DNA from: Zanthoxylum bungeanum
Lineage: Eukaryota > Streptophyta > Magnoliopsida > Sapindales > Rutaceae
NCBI GenBank assembly: GCA_019454045.1
Contig: SKCR01038948.1
Span: 1-64,000 of the forward strand
DNA: 64,000 bases
Reading direction: 5' to 3'
Positions within the stretch are counted from its first letter, which is position 1. Each line of letters begins with the position of its first letter. Below are positions 1 through 9,510 of the stretch, piece after piece. Position numbers and translations under genes: made by a program. The notes beneath the pieces were generated by a model. It was not told the DNA's origin. It worked only from the letters and a program-made list of their open reading frames with translations, and searched no databases.

Positions 1-461
1 GACAAAAATATTACTCTTTTCTCAACTGCACTTGTAACTGTTGTGGGCAAAAATGAGTTGAGTAATATTTTGTTGATTGTGTATATGGAGAATGGTAAAT
101 ATAATCGGAGAATTTAATTATTCGGTAATTTAGAAAGAAAGAAAACAACTAGTAACTTGAAGTAGAAGTTTTACATGATTAGTCACTAACTTCTTTATTC
201 TATTTTCTCTTGTCTTTTTGCTTTTGTGTACATCAGTTTTACTATATTTTTACTTTTGTAAAACGTTTGTGGGTATCGTTGCTGTAAGCCCTCACGAGAC
301 TACAACTCGTCCACTAGGGACACCTAGGGGGTTTAAAGGCTTGTTGCATATGCTAAATGCAACCGTGATCTCTACGAAAGTGGCTTACCTTAAGTTTTTA
401 TGTCATTTTATTTTGTGTTTTGCTCGAGGACTATCAAAATATTAGGTTTGGGGGGGGGGGG
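1..461 (+). mobile_element. 3' internal end of Athila-like element E0, with polypurine tract
   Basis: This is the untranslated stretch just before the 3' LTR of a Ty3/gypsy Athila-like element whose gag and pol lie before the window. It aligns by eye with 41985-42461 of E1 and, reversed, with 53149-53290 of E2. Shared pieces include the segment around 270-390 ending in the 'gtggcttac' stretch. It ends in a purine tract at about 446-461 with a run of G, the expected plus-strand primer, directly before the LTR start TGATGAGTGG. The short open frame at 218-445 lies in this untranslated part and is not a gene. Confidence 0.85.
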
Positions 462-2502
462 TGATGAGTGGTAAATGTATCACTATTTCCCACTCATTTA
501 ACCTAATATTTTGTATAGATTCTCGAGTTTTGTGAATATTTTGATGTGTTTTGTGTTATTTTGTAGATAAATAAAGTTTCAGGACTCTCTGGAGGTGATT
601 CGAGGCCAAAACAGTGAAAAAGGACAAAATGGTCATTTGGTGCGTCGCGACGCGCAGCCAGCGTCGCAACCGCTAACGTGCGCCGGGACACATGGACCAA
701 TCAAAGGGATTTTGCTAAAATGCACCGGATGCTAACATGCGCCTGCCACGTGTCAACATCACAGCCGATCATGCTAACGTGCGTCGTGCCACGTGTCATC
801 ATCCTATGGTGCCAACAATCGCCATCGCCACATGTCATCCACGTGTCGTCCATGTGTCAGCCACATAGGCGTCCACATCAGCCACGTGCCAAGTCAGTGT
901 GCCACATCATCATCAGCCAATCATCGCATGACACGTGTCGTAATCACACGGTGCCGACAATCAACATCGCCACGTGTCGCCACATCATCACCACGTCAAT
1001 ACAATTATTAAGTTAATCATCCAAAATGCCACGTCAGCAGATAAGGGAATCAAAGCAGCCAATCAGAATGTGACACGTCATCGCGTCGCGACGCGAGACC
1101 ACCATGGCGCCTATAAATAGAGCTCGAATTTCAATTTTAGATGTATCTTCCTCTCTGAATTCTCTGATAATAATAATGAGTTTGTATCTAGTTTGTTTTA
1201 ATTTCAGTTATGCAATTAATTTTATTTACTTTTTGTAATAGTAATTTATTTATTTTTTACTTTTTCAGTTTTTACTATTCAGCAATGAAAAGGTAACTTC
1301 CCCCTGCTAGGGTGAAAGGTAAAACTTTTATTACTGCTATTTAGATTAATCTCCCTTAATTATAATATATAAACTATTTAAAACTTGACTTAACAAGGAT
1401 ACCGCTATATTGGTCGCTTGGTAATTAATTATAAACTGATTTTAACCTGACTAAGCATGGATACCGCCTGGTTGGTCGGTTGGTAATTATTGCCTATATG
1501 TGTGGTTTATACACAAATAATGATACCGCATTTATGGTCGGTCGGACTTAATTTGACTTGATCAGGTTACCGCCTATATGGCTGGTTGATAATATCACAC
1601 AAGTTAATATATTATATTAAGGGAGATATCTAAAATAATAGTAATAAAAGTGGATCTTTTAACCCTAACATTTTCTTTTATTGTACTTTTACCTTTTTAA
1701 TTTACAGCATTTACTTTTCAGCACTTTACTTTATGTCTTTTATTTTTAAGTTTTTACTAGTTGTAAATATGTGTCGTAGCTAAGCCCGTAATATGGGGTT
1801 GTGATAAATTCCAATATCACCGGTTTATAATGAGTTATTTTATAATTTGGGTAATATAAAGGTTTACTTATTAAGTCTTAAGTTTAATACTTTTTGTTAA
1901 CTGACCACTAATAAGATTGATCGGGTAAACTTAAAATAAACTTGACGAATGAATTTTAGGTTTAAGACCGTATATTTAATAGCCGACGATCTTCCTTGAG
2001 GATATATAACCCTTTAATAGATTTCCTTACAAGATAGACATATACATGTCGGGCGGGGGTAACCACAATTGAAACTTAGTCTTAATTAATCCAGGTAATT
2101 TGATTAACATAGACATATGATTTAATTGGGTTACACTGGATATTTGCATCCGACCATCGACATAGGCTTTTGCAGAATTTCGTGTTCCAGGTTAGAAAAC
2201 TAATATATTATACAAACATGAAATAATCACTTCATCTTAAAAAAGATATTGGAAGAAATCACAACTCTGGATAGTTTTATAAATTTAAACTTTCCTCAAT
2301 CAACTTTCGCACCATTTTATTTACTTGTTTTTAAGTTTAAAGTCACCACCCAATCAAACAATCAACATGTTAGATATTTGTAATCATTTGGCCTCATACA
2401 AATTAATAGCCTAGGTATTAAGTTCTCGTGAGATCGATACTTTTTATACTACTTGAACGATACGTACGCTTGCATTATACGCGTGTGATTTCGCACCGGT
2501 CA
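462..2502 (+). repeat. 3' LTR of Athila-like element E0
   Basis: A 2,041 bp LTR beginning TGATGAGTGG and ending CGCACCGGTCA. It is colinear with the LTRs at 22442-24403, 42462-44227 and 46320-48474. No primer-binding site follows it and a purine tract precedes it, so it is the right-hand LTR. The first 650 bp (U3) holds many ACGTGTC/CACGTG motifs and short GC palindromes. A TATA box (TATAAATA) lies at 1112-1119. Downstream are diverged repeats of a 'gataccgc..ttggtcggttggtaatta' unit (about 1398-1600). The flanking 5 bp on the right is TATAC; its partner on the left is outside the window. Confidence 0.92.
1112..1119 (+). promoter_or_regulatory. TATA box of the E0 LTR
   Basis: TATAAATA, preceded by the ACGT-rich U3 and followed by a pyrimidine-rich stretch (cttcctctctg) at a fitting distance for a start site. 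The same box is at 23074-23080, 43104-43110 and 47076-47083 in the sister LTRs. It points toward the C2-domain gene that starts 1.9 kb downstream. Confidence 0.65.
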
Positions 2503-3028
2503 TATACACAAATACAACTGGGCAACTTCAAATTCATTAGTTCAGAGTTGGCAAATGGGCCAAAACTTAGAAAATATCATTTTCAAATTCAAATGTTGTT
2601 TACTAATATTTTTAAGATATTGAAAAAACTCAATTTCTAAAATTTTGAATTGATTTTTTTATATATTTTTTTAATGCCAATTTAAATAAATAAAAAAACT
2701 TAAAATATGGAAGAAGTGCTCTAGTAGTCTGGTTGAGATAAAATCTTCAAAGAACCGCCAAAACAAGGGTGTTTCCGTCATTTAAAACACTTTTCCGTTC
2801 TAAAACAGTTGTCATCTTCGTTTCCCTAGGATCCAAAATAGAAAACGATAACATCTACAGTCGTTTCTTTTTCTGCCGGCGCCATGACTCGGCTTTACTC
2901 TTTCTTTCTTGGTTCCGATCAAAACCGTCCATCTTCCATCTCTCGATCTTGATCTAATCACAGCCACTCAAAAAAAAAAAAAATTAAAGATTGATTTAAG
3001 AAAGAGAGGGGAAGCGACGGAACTAGCA
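2503..3028 (+). other. Upstream region and 5' leader of the C2-domain gene
   Basis: This 526 bp spacer separates the E0 LTR from the start codon. It is AT-rich to about 2750, then becomes more balanced (tttccgtcatttaaaac..., ...gccggcgccatgactcgg) and ends in an A-rich leader before the ATG. The gene frame stays open back to 2909, but the C2 fold begins at 3029, so 2909-3028 is read as untranslated leader. No convincing TATA box was identified. The promoter must lie here or overlap the LTR. Confidence 0.45.
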
Positions 3029-3808
3029 ATGGCAACGCAAATTCTGGAGATCAACTTGATCTCCGCACAAGGCTTGAAGTCGCCGTCCTCTAAAATGCGG
3101 CGGATGCAAACATACGCACTGGTCTGGATCAATTCTTCGACGAAGCTTCGCACTCGAGTCGACCAAGCCGGGGCCGAAAATCCAATCTGGACTGAAAAGT
3201 TTCTCTTCAAAGTAACTCCGGAATTTCTTTCCTCCGAAACTTCCGCGATCTCCTTCGAGATCTACGCCGTCGGTTACCTTCGCGATCACCTAATCGGCAC
3301 CGTCCGTTGCCTCGTATGCAACATCTCACTCGGCGCGGCTACCAAGACTCCATCTTTTACGGCCTTCCAGATCCGCCGCCCTTCTGGAAGGTTCCACGGA
3401 GTGCTTAGTATCGGTTCCATGCTAATCGACGGTTCTGATTTACCGGCTTTAAGTGAGGTTTCAGCGATTGCGTACCGTGACCTAACGGGAGAGAGTCAAC
3501 GCGGAGGTCAACGCAAGGAAAAGCTGATGAGGAGGAAATCGAAGTCGATGGCTGATGAGTTGGACGCAGGTGGTGATGATGAGTCTTGGGAGAATTCATC
3601 TTGTGCTGAGTCTCTGTGTTCTGATGGTGCAGACTCGACGACGACTTCTTCATCGTCAACAACATCAACGGTGTTGAAGGACTGGAATGGGTTTAATTGT
3701 ATGGCAAGAAAAAATCGTCTGAGGTCGGCCTCAGAAAGCATGTTGTGTGGGCTGTTGATGGAGAGGAAGAATCGCTCGAGCCCGTCAGATGAGAATGTGG
3801 ACATCTAG
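3029..3808 (+). CDS. C2-domain protein (SRC2/BAP-like), single exon
   Basis: The product is an intact 259-residue protein. Plant proteins of this type bind membranes or calcium and act in stress or defence signalling; a specific role is not visible here. Residues 4-62 show C2 strands: ILEINLISAQGLK (5-17), a YALVWI strand (29-34), and NPIWTEKF (51-58), the typical C2 NPxWxExF signature. FEIYAVG..RDHLIGTV (76-92) is the usual last-third motif. PSGRFHGVLSIG (118-129) matches the plant family's PSGRxxGxLxxS end of the domain. The tail (about 150-259) has a basic patch (RKEKLMRRKSKS) and a Ser/Thr/Asp-rich low-complexity part. Few of the acidic loop residues for calcium are obvious. Start: the ATG at 3029, because the C2 fold begins at once; an upstream in-frame ATG at 2909 would add 40 unlikely residues. 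It is the only clearly intact host gene in the window. Confidence 0.85.
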   Translation: MATQILEINLISAQGLKSPSSKMRRMQTYALVWINSSTKLRTRVDQAGAENPIWTEKFLFKVTPEFLSSETSAISFEIYAVGYLRDHLIGTVRCLVCNISLGAATKTPSFTAFQIRRPSGRFHGVLSIGSMLIDGSDLPALSEVSAIAYRDLTGESQRGGQRKEKLMRRKSKSMADELDAGGDDESWENSSCAESLCSDGADSTTTSSSSTTSTVLKDWNGFNCMARKNRLRSASESMLCGLLMERKNRSSPSDENVDI

Positions 3809-5052
3809 TCTTGGGTACATTGTAAGGTACCCCCTCTCTTGACTCTTGGCTCTTTTATAGAACGATTTGAGACTTGCGAGCCGTAATAATTTTGTAATAT
3901 GTTAGTGTCGTAAAATTGCATTCTATGAAATATGCGGAGAAAAAACTGAAGATGTCGATTCCTCGAAGGCTCAATTGTATAGATTTTTATCCATTGCACT
4001 AATAAATAAGTTGCCGTAATAATAGAGCATCTAAATGGAATGAGAGACTCGAGTGTTGTAGGTATATGCCATTGTTGGAACTGTGGGAGCCAGGTAAGTC
4101 AAAAATAAGTATAGATAATGAGATAATTTTTTATATGTGTTAATTGTATGTATAGGATATGAGAATTGGTATCTCAAATTTTCGTGTGGAGAAGGATTAT
4201 TAGGGCAAATGTTATAATTTTCATATTTTGAATGGGTTAGATAAAAATATTGTTTTCCATAGATAATAGCTTTAAGCGTTTAATTTAGGCTTCAACGTCC
4301 AAACCCAGATCCATCTTGGGTCCTTGGGCTTAAGTATGTATTATTTGGGCTGTAGTTGAACTTGGGTTTGGCTATTGAGCCAGCAGCAATGCAGCAAATA
4401 CTCGGTGTCCCAAGTAATCAATCACTGTTAGTGTGACAACTGCACTTGTTGCACCTAGCATAACATCGATTAGACCAATGGTGGAAAAAGGGTTTGGGTT
4501 CTGATCTCATATGCTTTGAGAAAGCCCAATTCCTTGTACATCTAATCAATCAAATGTCGGCGATATGGTAGAAAAGTCAATATTTCTCTCGAGAGAATAG
4601 GAGAGTAACGGGGATCAACTCAATAATAGAAAGAAATATATTTTTGGTTCCCATACATGAATCTTTAAATGACAAATTATGGTGCAAGCATGTTAGAGAT
4701 GGAAATGTAAGTACTATGAAGTGAAGAAACAGGTATCAAGTATTGGCCTCGAGAATGCTGTGCTCACTTGGTAATTGGTAACGACAGAAGTGTGTTAAGT
4801 AGCAGGGAGCACGATGCAGGGGCCGACTTGGGTTGTCTTAAATTTTTAGAGAGGTCTCTTTTGAGTTCTGAATTTGTCTATGATTATAAATCTCCGGATA
4901 TTGCGCCGATCCTCTGCATTTACCTGTGATGTTGAAGAAGATGACTGTTGTGTCATCAATATCGTCTCTCAATCTAATTTTTCAATTTCTGGCTAACAAT
5001 AGCAGTTGCAGACATGCAGTCTCTAAAAATATTGTTATTTTACGTCAAGCAT
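3809..5052. other. Intergenic host sequence after the C2 gene
   Basis: About 1.2 kb with no convincing long frame. It starts with the 3' untranslated part of the C2 gene; AATAAATAAG near 4000 could be a polyadenylation signal. The rest is mixed AT-rich sequence. The only protein-like piece is the short minus-strand frame at 4372-4506, listed separately. Confidence 0.5.
4372..4506 (-). CDS. Possible terminal exon or gene fragment, unknown membrane-like peptide
   Basis: On the minus strand a frame of about 44 codons ends at a TAG at 4374-4372. It contains the hydrophobic stretch IGLIDVMLGATSAVV and then LTVIDYLGHRVFAALLLAQ. The amino-acid pattern looks more protein-like than the surrounding AT-rich DNA. 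The sequence just before it, gagatcag, could be a splice acceptor at about 4501-4502. I do not recognise the family. It could be the last exon of a gene, a relic, or chance. Confidence 0.2.
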   Translation of the reverse strand, partial: DQNPNPFSTIGLIDVMLGATSAVVTLTVIDYLGHRVFAALLLAQ

Positions 5053-5380
5053 GTGCTTTTTTTTTTTTTTTTTTTTTGAAAACGGGTGAAATGTGAACTA
5101 AAATCTTATATCCCAATTAAGTTGGCACCTAAATTTTTTCCAAATCATATGCTATCAAAAATCCGTCAAGAGTATTGTATTAAAATGATAATTAAAGTTC
5201 GATACATGACAAGAATAAAAAACCTAAACTTAACCATAAACTTAACCAAGGAAGCAATCAACCTCATTAAAACCTTGTCAGTAAACCCAGAGAGAAAACC
5301 TGAGAAAAAAATAGTGACAGCCTCCAATCAAAACATCAACAGAGAAGTAGTAAAGAAAAAGAAGAAATGACAAAGAGAAT
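5053..5380 (-). repeat. Possible 3' end of a non-LTR retroelement with poly(A) tail
   Basis: On the plus strand a run of about 23 T (5056-5078) is followed by sequence whose reverse complement reads '...tgccaacttaattgggatataag...' and then a poly(A) run. A 'gccaacttagttggga'-type end followed by A or short repeats is common at the 3' end of plant SINE/RTE-like retroposons. No reverse transcriptase frame was found, and the 94-residue plus-strand frame here looks like an artefact of A-rich sequence. Confidence 0.3.
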
Positions 5381-5602
5381 CTATAGCTAGGGAAATATTG
5401 GAATCATGAAGAGAGAAGATGTAAAGACTCGTATGGAATTTCATCCCATCAAGTGAACTCACATGCGCATCCTTTCCTCATCCCACCAAGTGAACTTCAT
5501 CCCAGCAAGTATGTGCCTTGTTTTGTCTAACTTGTCATGCACATAATTTTTATCCAACTACCTAATTTTAAAAATTATTTGGTCACCCTTTTATAGACTT
5601 AT

Positions 5603-6068
5603 TGTTAGAAAATGTTCATTTAGAAAATATTTATGGGGAACATATGGTACATCCATGATGATAACATTTTTGGAAGGGTTTGAGAAAGTCATTAAGCTTT
5701 CAAATGCATGTGATTAAATAATAATCAATGCTTCCAAATACATGTATATAATCAATTCTTCCAAGTGCATGTGATTGTATAGGAAGCCATACTTGTAATT
5801 GAATAGGAAGCCATGCATGTGATGATATAGGAACTTGACTGTTTCTTCTATAAATATCAGCATTTACTCATTGAGATAAGCAATCAATTAAGTTTGATTA
5901 AGGGCATCTCTACAAGAAGTAAGGTATGCAATTGTGTTGTGAAGTACTTAGATTTATTTCAATATATTTGTGAATAAATCTTATACTAGTAATACATGAA
6001 TGGTTAGATCCTAAGTGGACAATTCATGAATTTATTCCATGCAAATATTATGGATGATGTTCCCGACA
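5603..6068 (+). repeat. 5' LTR of Copia element C1
   Basis: A 466 bp LTR starting TGTTAGAAAATG and ending TTCCCGACA, with a TATA box TATAAATA at 5849-5856. Matching copies start at 14194 (3' LTR, truncated) and at 22060 (split by E1, ending at 44242). Confidence 0.9.
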
Positions 6069-6069
6069 T

Positions 6070-6083
6070 TGGTATCATGAGCC
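6070..6083 (+). other. Primer-binding site of C1 (tRNA-Met type)
   Basis: TGGTATCATGAGCC, 1 bp after the LTR end. It is close to the TGGTATCAGAGC sequence, complementary to the 3' end of initiator tRNA-Met, that primes most plant Copia elements. Confidence 0.75.
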
Positions 6084-6093
6084 TTGATGTATG

Positions 6094-6916
6094 TAGGGGT
6101 GAGCAAAATCGGTTTCGGTTCTGGTTCACCTACTAGGAAAAAATTGGTTCCTAACTAAATAGAATCGGAACCTACCCAATTAAATAAGGTACCATATTAT
6201 TCGGTTTCGGTCCGGTTCGGTTCTTAATTACCCTATTTTAAAATATTTTAATGAAAACTACATTTCGATACGAGTCCGCAGGAAAAAACGAGGACCAAAT
6301 CGGAGTCCGAAAGCTCAAGAACGAAGAAAATGAAATTTAGTACTCACTAGGAAGGTGCACTTCTCTTCGATAATTAGAGCATACCAGGCAGCAAAATCAT
6401 CCTCAATGCACTGATCATCATCTCCTAGACCAACAGGAACTAGACGTGTTCCATCTGCATCAACCAGCAGAATGTAAAATAAGAACATAACAGAGATAAT
6501 GTGTGTTTGGGGACTCATTAGGCAGCAAACCCAGAGAAAGAAGATCATCACTGAAAGCTCAGAATATTAAAGTTTAAATCATTTTTTACAGTTAGTATCT
6601 TCTAAAATTAGCATGTACTAGTAATGTTGCCTAAGAAGAATATATAAAATATAAAAAAGAATAAAAATTGTAATTTAGTTATACCTTGCTTGCAAAGTTC
6701 TTCATCAAGCACCAATCATATCTGTTTCTGAAACAGTTCTTCAAGCACCAAACCGATTCTATATTCGGTTCTAGAAACAGGTTCCATTGTCGGTTCCGTT
6801 TCCGACCAGTTTGGAACCAGAACCAGACTTGTTACAACTGGTTCCGATTCCAAACCCGAAAAATCGGTCCGGTTCCAACCGGTTTCGGGTAGAACCAGAA
6901 CAGATGCTCACCCCTA
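6094..6916. mobile_element. Non-autonomous hAT-like DNA transposon with captured gene sequence
   Basis: An 823 bp element with inverted ends TAGGGGTGAGCA/TGCTCACCCCTA. Perfect 8-bp target duplications GATGTATG flank it (6086-6093 and 6917-6924), as expected for hAT elements. Subterminal parts are rich in GGTTCCGGTT-like repeats in both orientations. It encodes no transposase. The middle carries an exon of a NADPH-cytochrome P450 reductase gene (see 6385-6454). It inserted just after the primer-binding site of C1, so it is younger than C1. Confidence 0.88.
6385..6454 (-). pseudogene. Captured exon of NADPH-cytochrome P450 reductase
   Basis: The minus strand encodes [20 protein letters not shown] followed by AAW, a strongly conserved segment of plant NADPH-cytochrome P450 reductase, the flavoprotein that feeds electrons to ER cytochromes P450. 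The piece is bounded by consensus splice sites, a CAG acceptor at 6457-6455 and a G|GTATG-type donor near 6384. Intron sequence therefore came along, and capture was from genomic DNA rather than mRNA. Only this exon is recognised; the neighbouring intron-like parts have stops. It lies inside the hAT-like element and cannot encode an enzyme. Confidence 0.8.
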
Positions 6917-6924
6917 GATGTATG

Positions 6925-8604
6925 TATTCTAGATTGCACAAAAAAATGCATGATTATGCATGAAAAATGAAGAAATTACATTTTTTTTTCATTTTTCAAA
7001 AATGATATTCTTCTATTTTGGGCATTATTATCTCTCTGTAAAAATAATTAGTAATATGTTCTAAGTTGTGTTGAATATTAGGACATGTGATCTTTAATTT
7101 GGTATATCATTTACTTGATTTGGATTAAAAATGAGAAAGATATGGACCTTAGAAGTTGGCTAGTCGAACATATTTTTACCAAGAAAAACACTTAGAATTC
7201 AAAAAATGACATGGCATCAACGTCATAGAGAAGCAGACGACATGTCGTCTGGAAATGACATATGATTTGTTGTACATTAAATTAAGCCAAAATGATATGT
7301 CGGTTTCATTCAAATTATGCAACCGACATGTCGTATGGTCACGAAGCTAATAGATGACATGGCGTCTGTATTATGTGACTTGCACAGCGCGTGGCTGGCG
7401 CGTGAGAGCTCGTGGGGACTTGTGGTGGCACGTGTTTGGCGTGTGGAAGCACGTGGGACATGTGTTGACACTGTCAGCGTAAATGTTTGTATTGACACTG
7501 TTATTTAGTGATTTCGATGTATCTTGCCTTGATTTAGAGCTCATTCTTTTTTTAAAGGGAGTCTATAATGATAAATTTATGTTATTACACAAACTTTTTG
7601 TTTATAAATTGCATATTATCTCTATGATGTTAGTATATTGTTAGTATAACTTTGTGTTCATTGTACTGATAATATTTTCTTGTATTTGTTATAGAAAAAT
7701 ATGGCAATAATATGAAGAACTCCTAGTGTAATAAGAACAAGTAATAAAAGATTAAAGGTTGCCTAATTGCTTCGAAATTTAGAGGAATATATGGTGCATG
7801 AAAATGATGACATGAGCTCACACATCATCAAAGTAAATGAAATGATACAAAATTTAATTTGACAAGGTTAATGGACAATGTAAAAGAACAAAGTTAAACT
7901 GCTACGTAATACTCTCCCAGGAATGTGGCATAAGCATATTACTGATATTTGGGAATTAGTAAGGCTAGATGTACGAGATGTTAGTATTCAGTACAATGTC
8001 ACATTGGAGAGATTTGTTGTTGAGTATATGAGACATGGAGCAAAAAGGATGGTAACTCCCATGATATCCCCAAGTTATCGTTGTGGTCCTAGATTTGTTA
8101 TAGGATTTCCATGGTTGCCTAAGATCCAATATGAGTTGCCTTCGAAGTTTGAGGATTTGTTCCATAAGATTAAGATTACTAGGGATATTAAAACTGGAAA
8201 AGTTCTTAGAACTAGTATTAGTTTTTCTTAAAAAATATTATTGTTATTGTTATGTGTTATTATTTATTTCACGGTATATAAATATTGCTTTCATATCTTT
8301 ATGAATTGATGTTTTATATTAAATTTAATTTTTGTAATTAAATTATGAAGTGTCATGTGCATTAGTTATCACATGTTTAAAGGTTCTAAAAATTTATGTA
8401 ATTTTTTGGGAGATGATTTTACATGATTGATTATGTTGAAAATATTTTCACATTAGGTCATTGGATGATGATTGGACATATAGTTGCTTTTTGACTCTAA
8501 CCTAATTGTAAAAATTTTATTAAACATAATTTATTTCATGACAAAATAAAGCAAAAGTATTAAATTTGTGCATGAATTTTTGTAGAAAATTTTATGTTTT
8601 TGAA
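6925..8604 (+). other. C1 internal 5' region before gag
   Basis: About 1.7 kb between the hAT-like insertion and gag, long for a Copia leader. It includes a stretch (7200-7480) with repeated GACATGTCGTCT-like and GACATGGCGTCT words and a GC-rich part (7385-7470) unlike the AT-rich surroundings, suggesting inserted or captured sequence. The frame at 7923-8231 is listed separately. Nothing else is recognised. Confidence 0.5.
7923..8231 (+). CDS. Hypothetical 102-residue frame inside C1, unknown
   Basis: An uninterrupted frame from an ATG at 7923 to a TAA. The sequence (starting MWHKHITDIWELVRLDV, later PSYRCGPRFVIGFPWLPKIQ and a KFEDLFHKIKITRD stretch) has a balanced composition and does not look like random AT-rich DNA. 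It is not a retroelement domain I recognise. It sits between the C1 5' LTR and gag, where Copia elements normally code for nothing. It could be captured host sequence or a remnant of another insertion. No signal peptide or membrane segment is evident. Confidence 0.3.
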   Translation: MWHKHITDIWELVRLDVRDVSIQYNVTLERFVVEYMRHGAKRMVTPMISPSYRCGPRFVIGFPWLPKIQYELPSKFEDLFHKIKITRDIKTGKVLRTSISFS

Positions 8605-9510
8605 ATGGCATCTGCAACAAAGAATATTATCGCTGAACTGAACAATGGTGAGAAACTGAATGACGTTAATTTTGAAATTCGGAGCATGAAAATTCAGTAT
8701 GTGCTAGAATAACAAGCGATTCTTGAAATCCTGACAATGAGCATGTATGAACCTGAATAGGGCACCACGACCAACACAGGCGAGACCGAGAGGCCTATGA
8801 GGCCTGGAAGAAGAAGAACTCCACTGCTCGCATTACGTTGCTAAGCAGCATGGAAAATGACATCATGAAAGAGTTCAGAAAGTATGACCTGGATAAGGAC
8901 ATGTGGTCCATACTAACTTAGAAGTTTGGTAGTACATCAATATTAAACTTAGGTCACTCACGATCAAGTTTGACTAATACAAGAAATGTCGTGAGTTCAT
9001 TATGTCAAAGTACCAGAAGCAAATGTCAAACATGATTATTGAACTGATAGATGTTGGTCATGTTCTTACAAAAGAACAAAAATTCCAAGTGGTCATTCGT
9101 TCTCTTCTAAATAATTGGGTGCATATAAAGATGCATTTGACCCACAATAAGGGCATCAAAACTTTTGATGATGCTAAATGCCACCTAGAATTAGAAAGTG
9201 ATTGCCTCGCGGCTGTAAGTCACTGATGTGTATATGACAAAAACCAGTAAGTCTGAGGGTTTCACGAAGAAAATAAAATTTCATGGTGGTCGGTTCCAGT
9301 TAAAAAAAGAACCATATTCTTCCAGGTCATGAAAGAAAATCAAATTAACCAACATATGAAAGGAAAATGTCATTCTAAAAAGAAAAATATGGCAAAAGTT
9401 AAATGTTTTAACTGTGGTAAAAATGGTCATTTTGTTTGTGATTGCACCGAGCCTAAAAAGGTGAATACCTTTAATACATATTTAAATAAAATATGTGTTT
9501 CAAGTTCGAT
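8605..9510 (+). pseudogene. C1 gag, broken, with CCHC zinc knuckle
   Basis: Copia capsid/nucleocapsid relic. It starts at the ATG at 8605 (MASATKNIIAELNNGEKLND...) and soon meets several in-frame stops. The capsid-like piece at 9002-9226 (KYQKQMSNMIIELIDVGHV, then TKEQKFQVVIRSLLNNW) matches the plant Copia gag core. The nucleocapsid knuckle CFNCGKNGHFVCDC (CX2CX4HX4C) is around 9400-9445. The reading frame changes more than once, so no full Gag could be made. Confidence 0.78.

Noticed and set aside
218..445. 75-codon frame before the E0 LTR
   Set aside because: It lies in the 3' untranslated region shared with E1 and E2, where the frame is not conserved.
678..1016. 112-codon frame rich in Cys, His and Ser in the E0 LTR, with similar frames at 22626-23002, 42667-42983 and 46604-46909
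   Set aside because: They arise from the repeated ccacgtgtc words of the LTR U3, recur only in LTRs, overlap each other in several frames and show no domain.
2909..3028. Extended N-terminus for the C2-domain protein from the ATG at 2909
   Set aside because: The extra 40 residues are Lys-rich, translated from A-runs, and precede a complete C2 start; the ATG at 3029 is preferred.
5086..5370. 94-codon plus-strand frame after the T-run
   Set aside because: Low-complexity Lys/Ile/Asn translation of A-rich sequence next to a probable retroposon tail.
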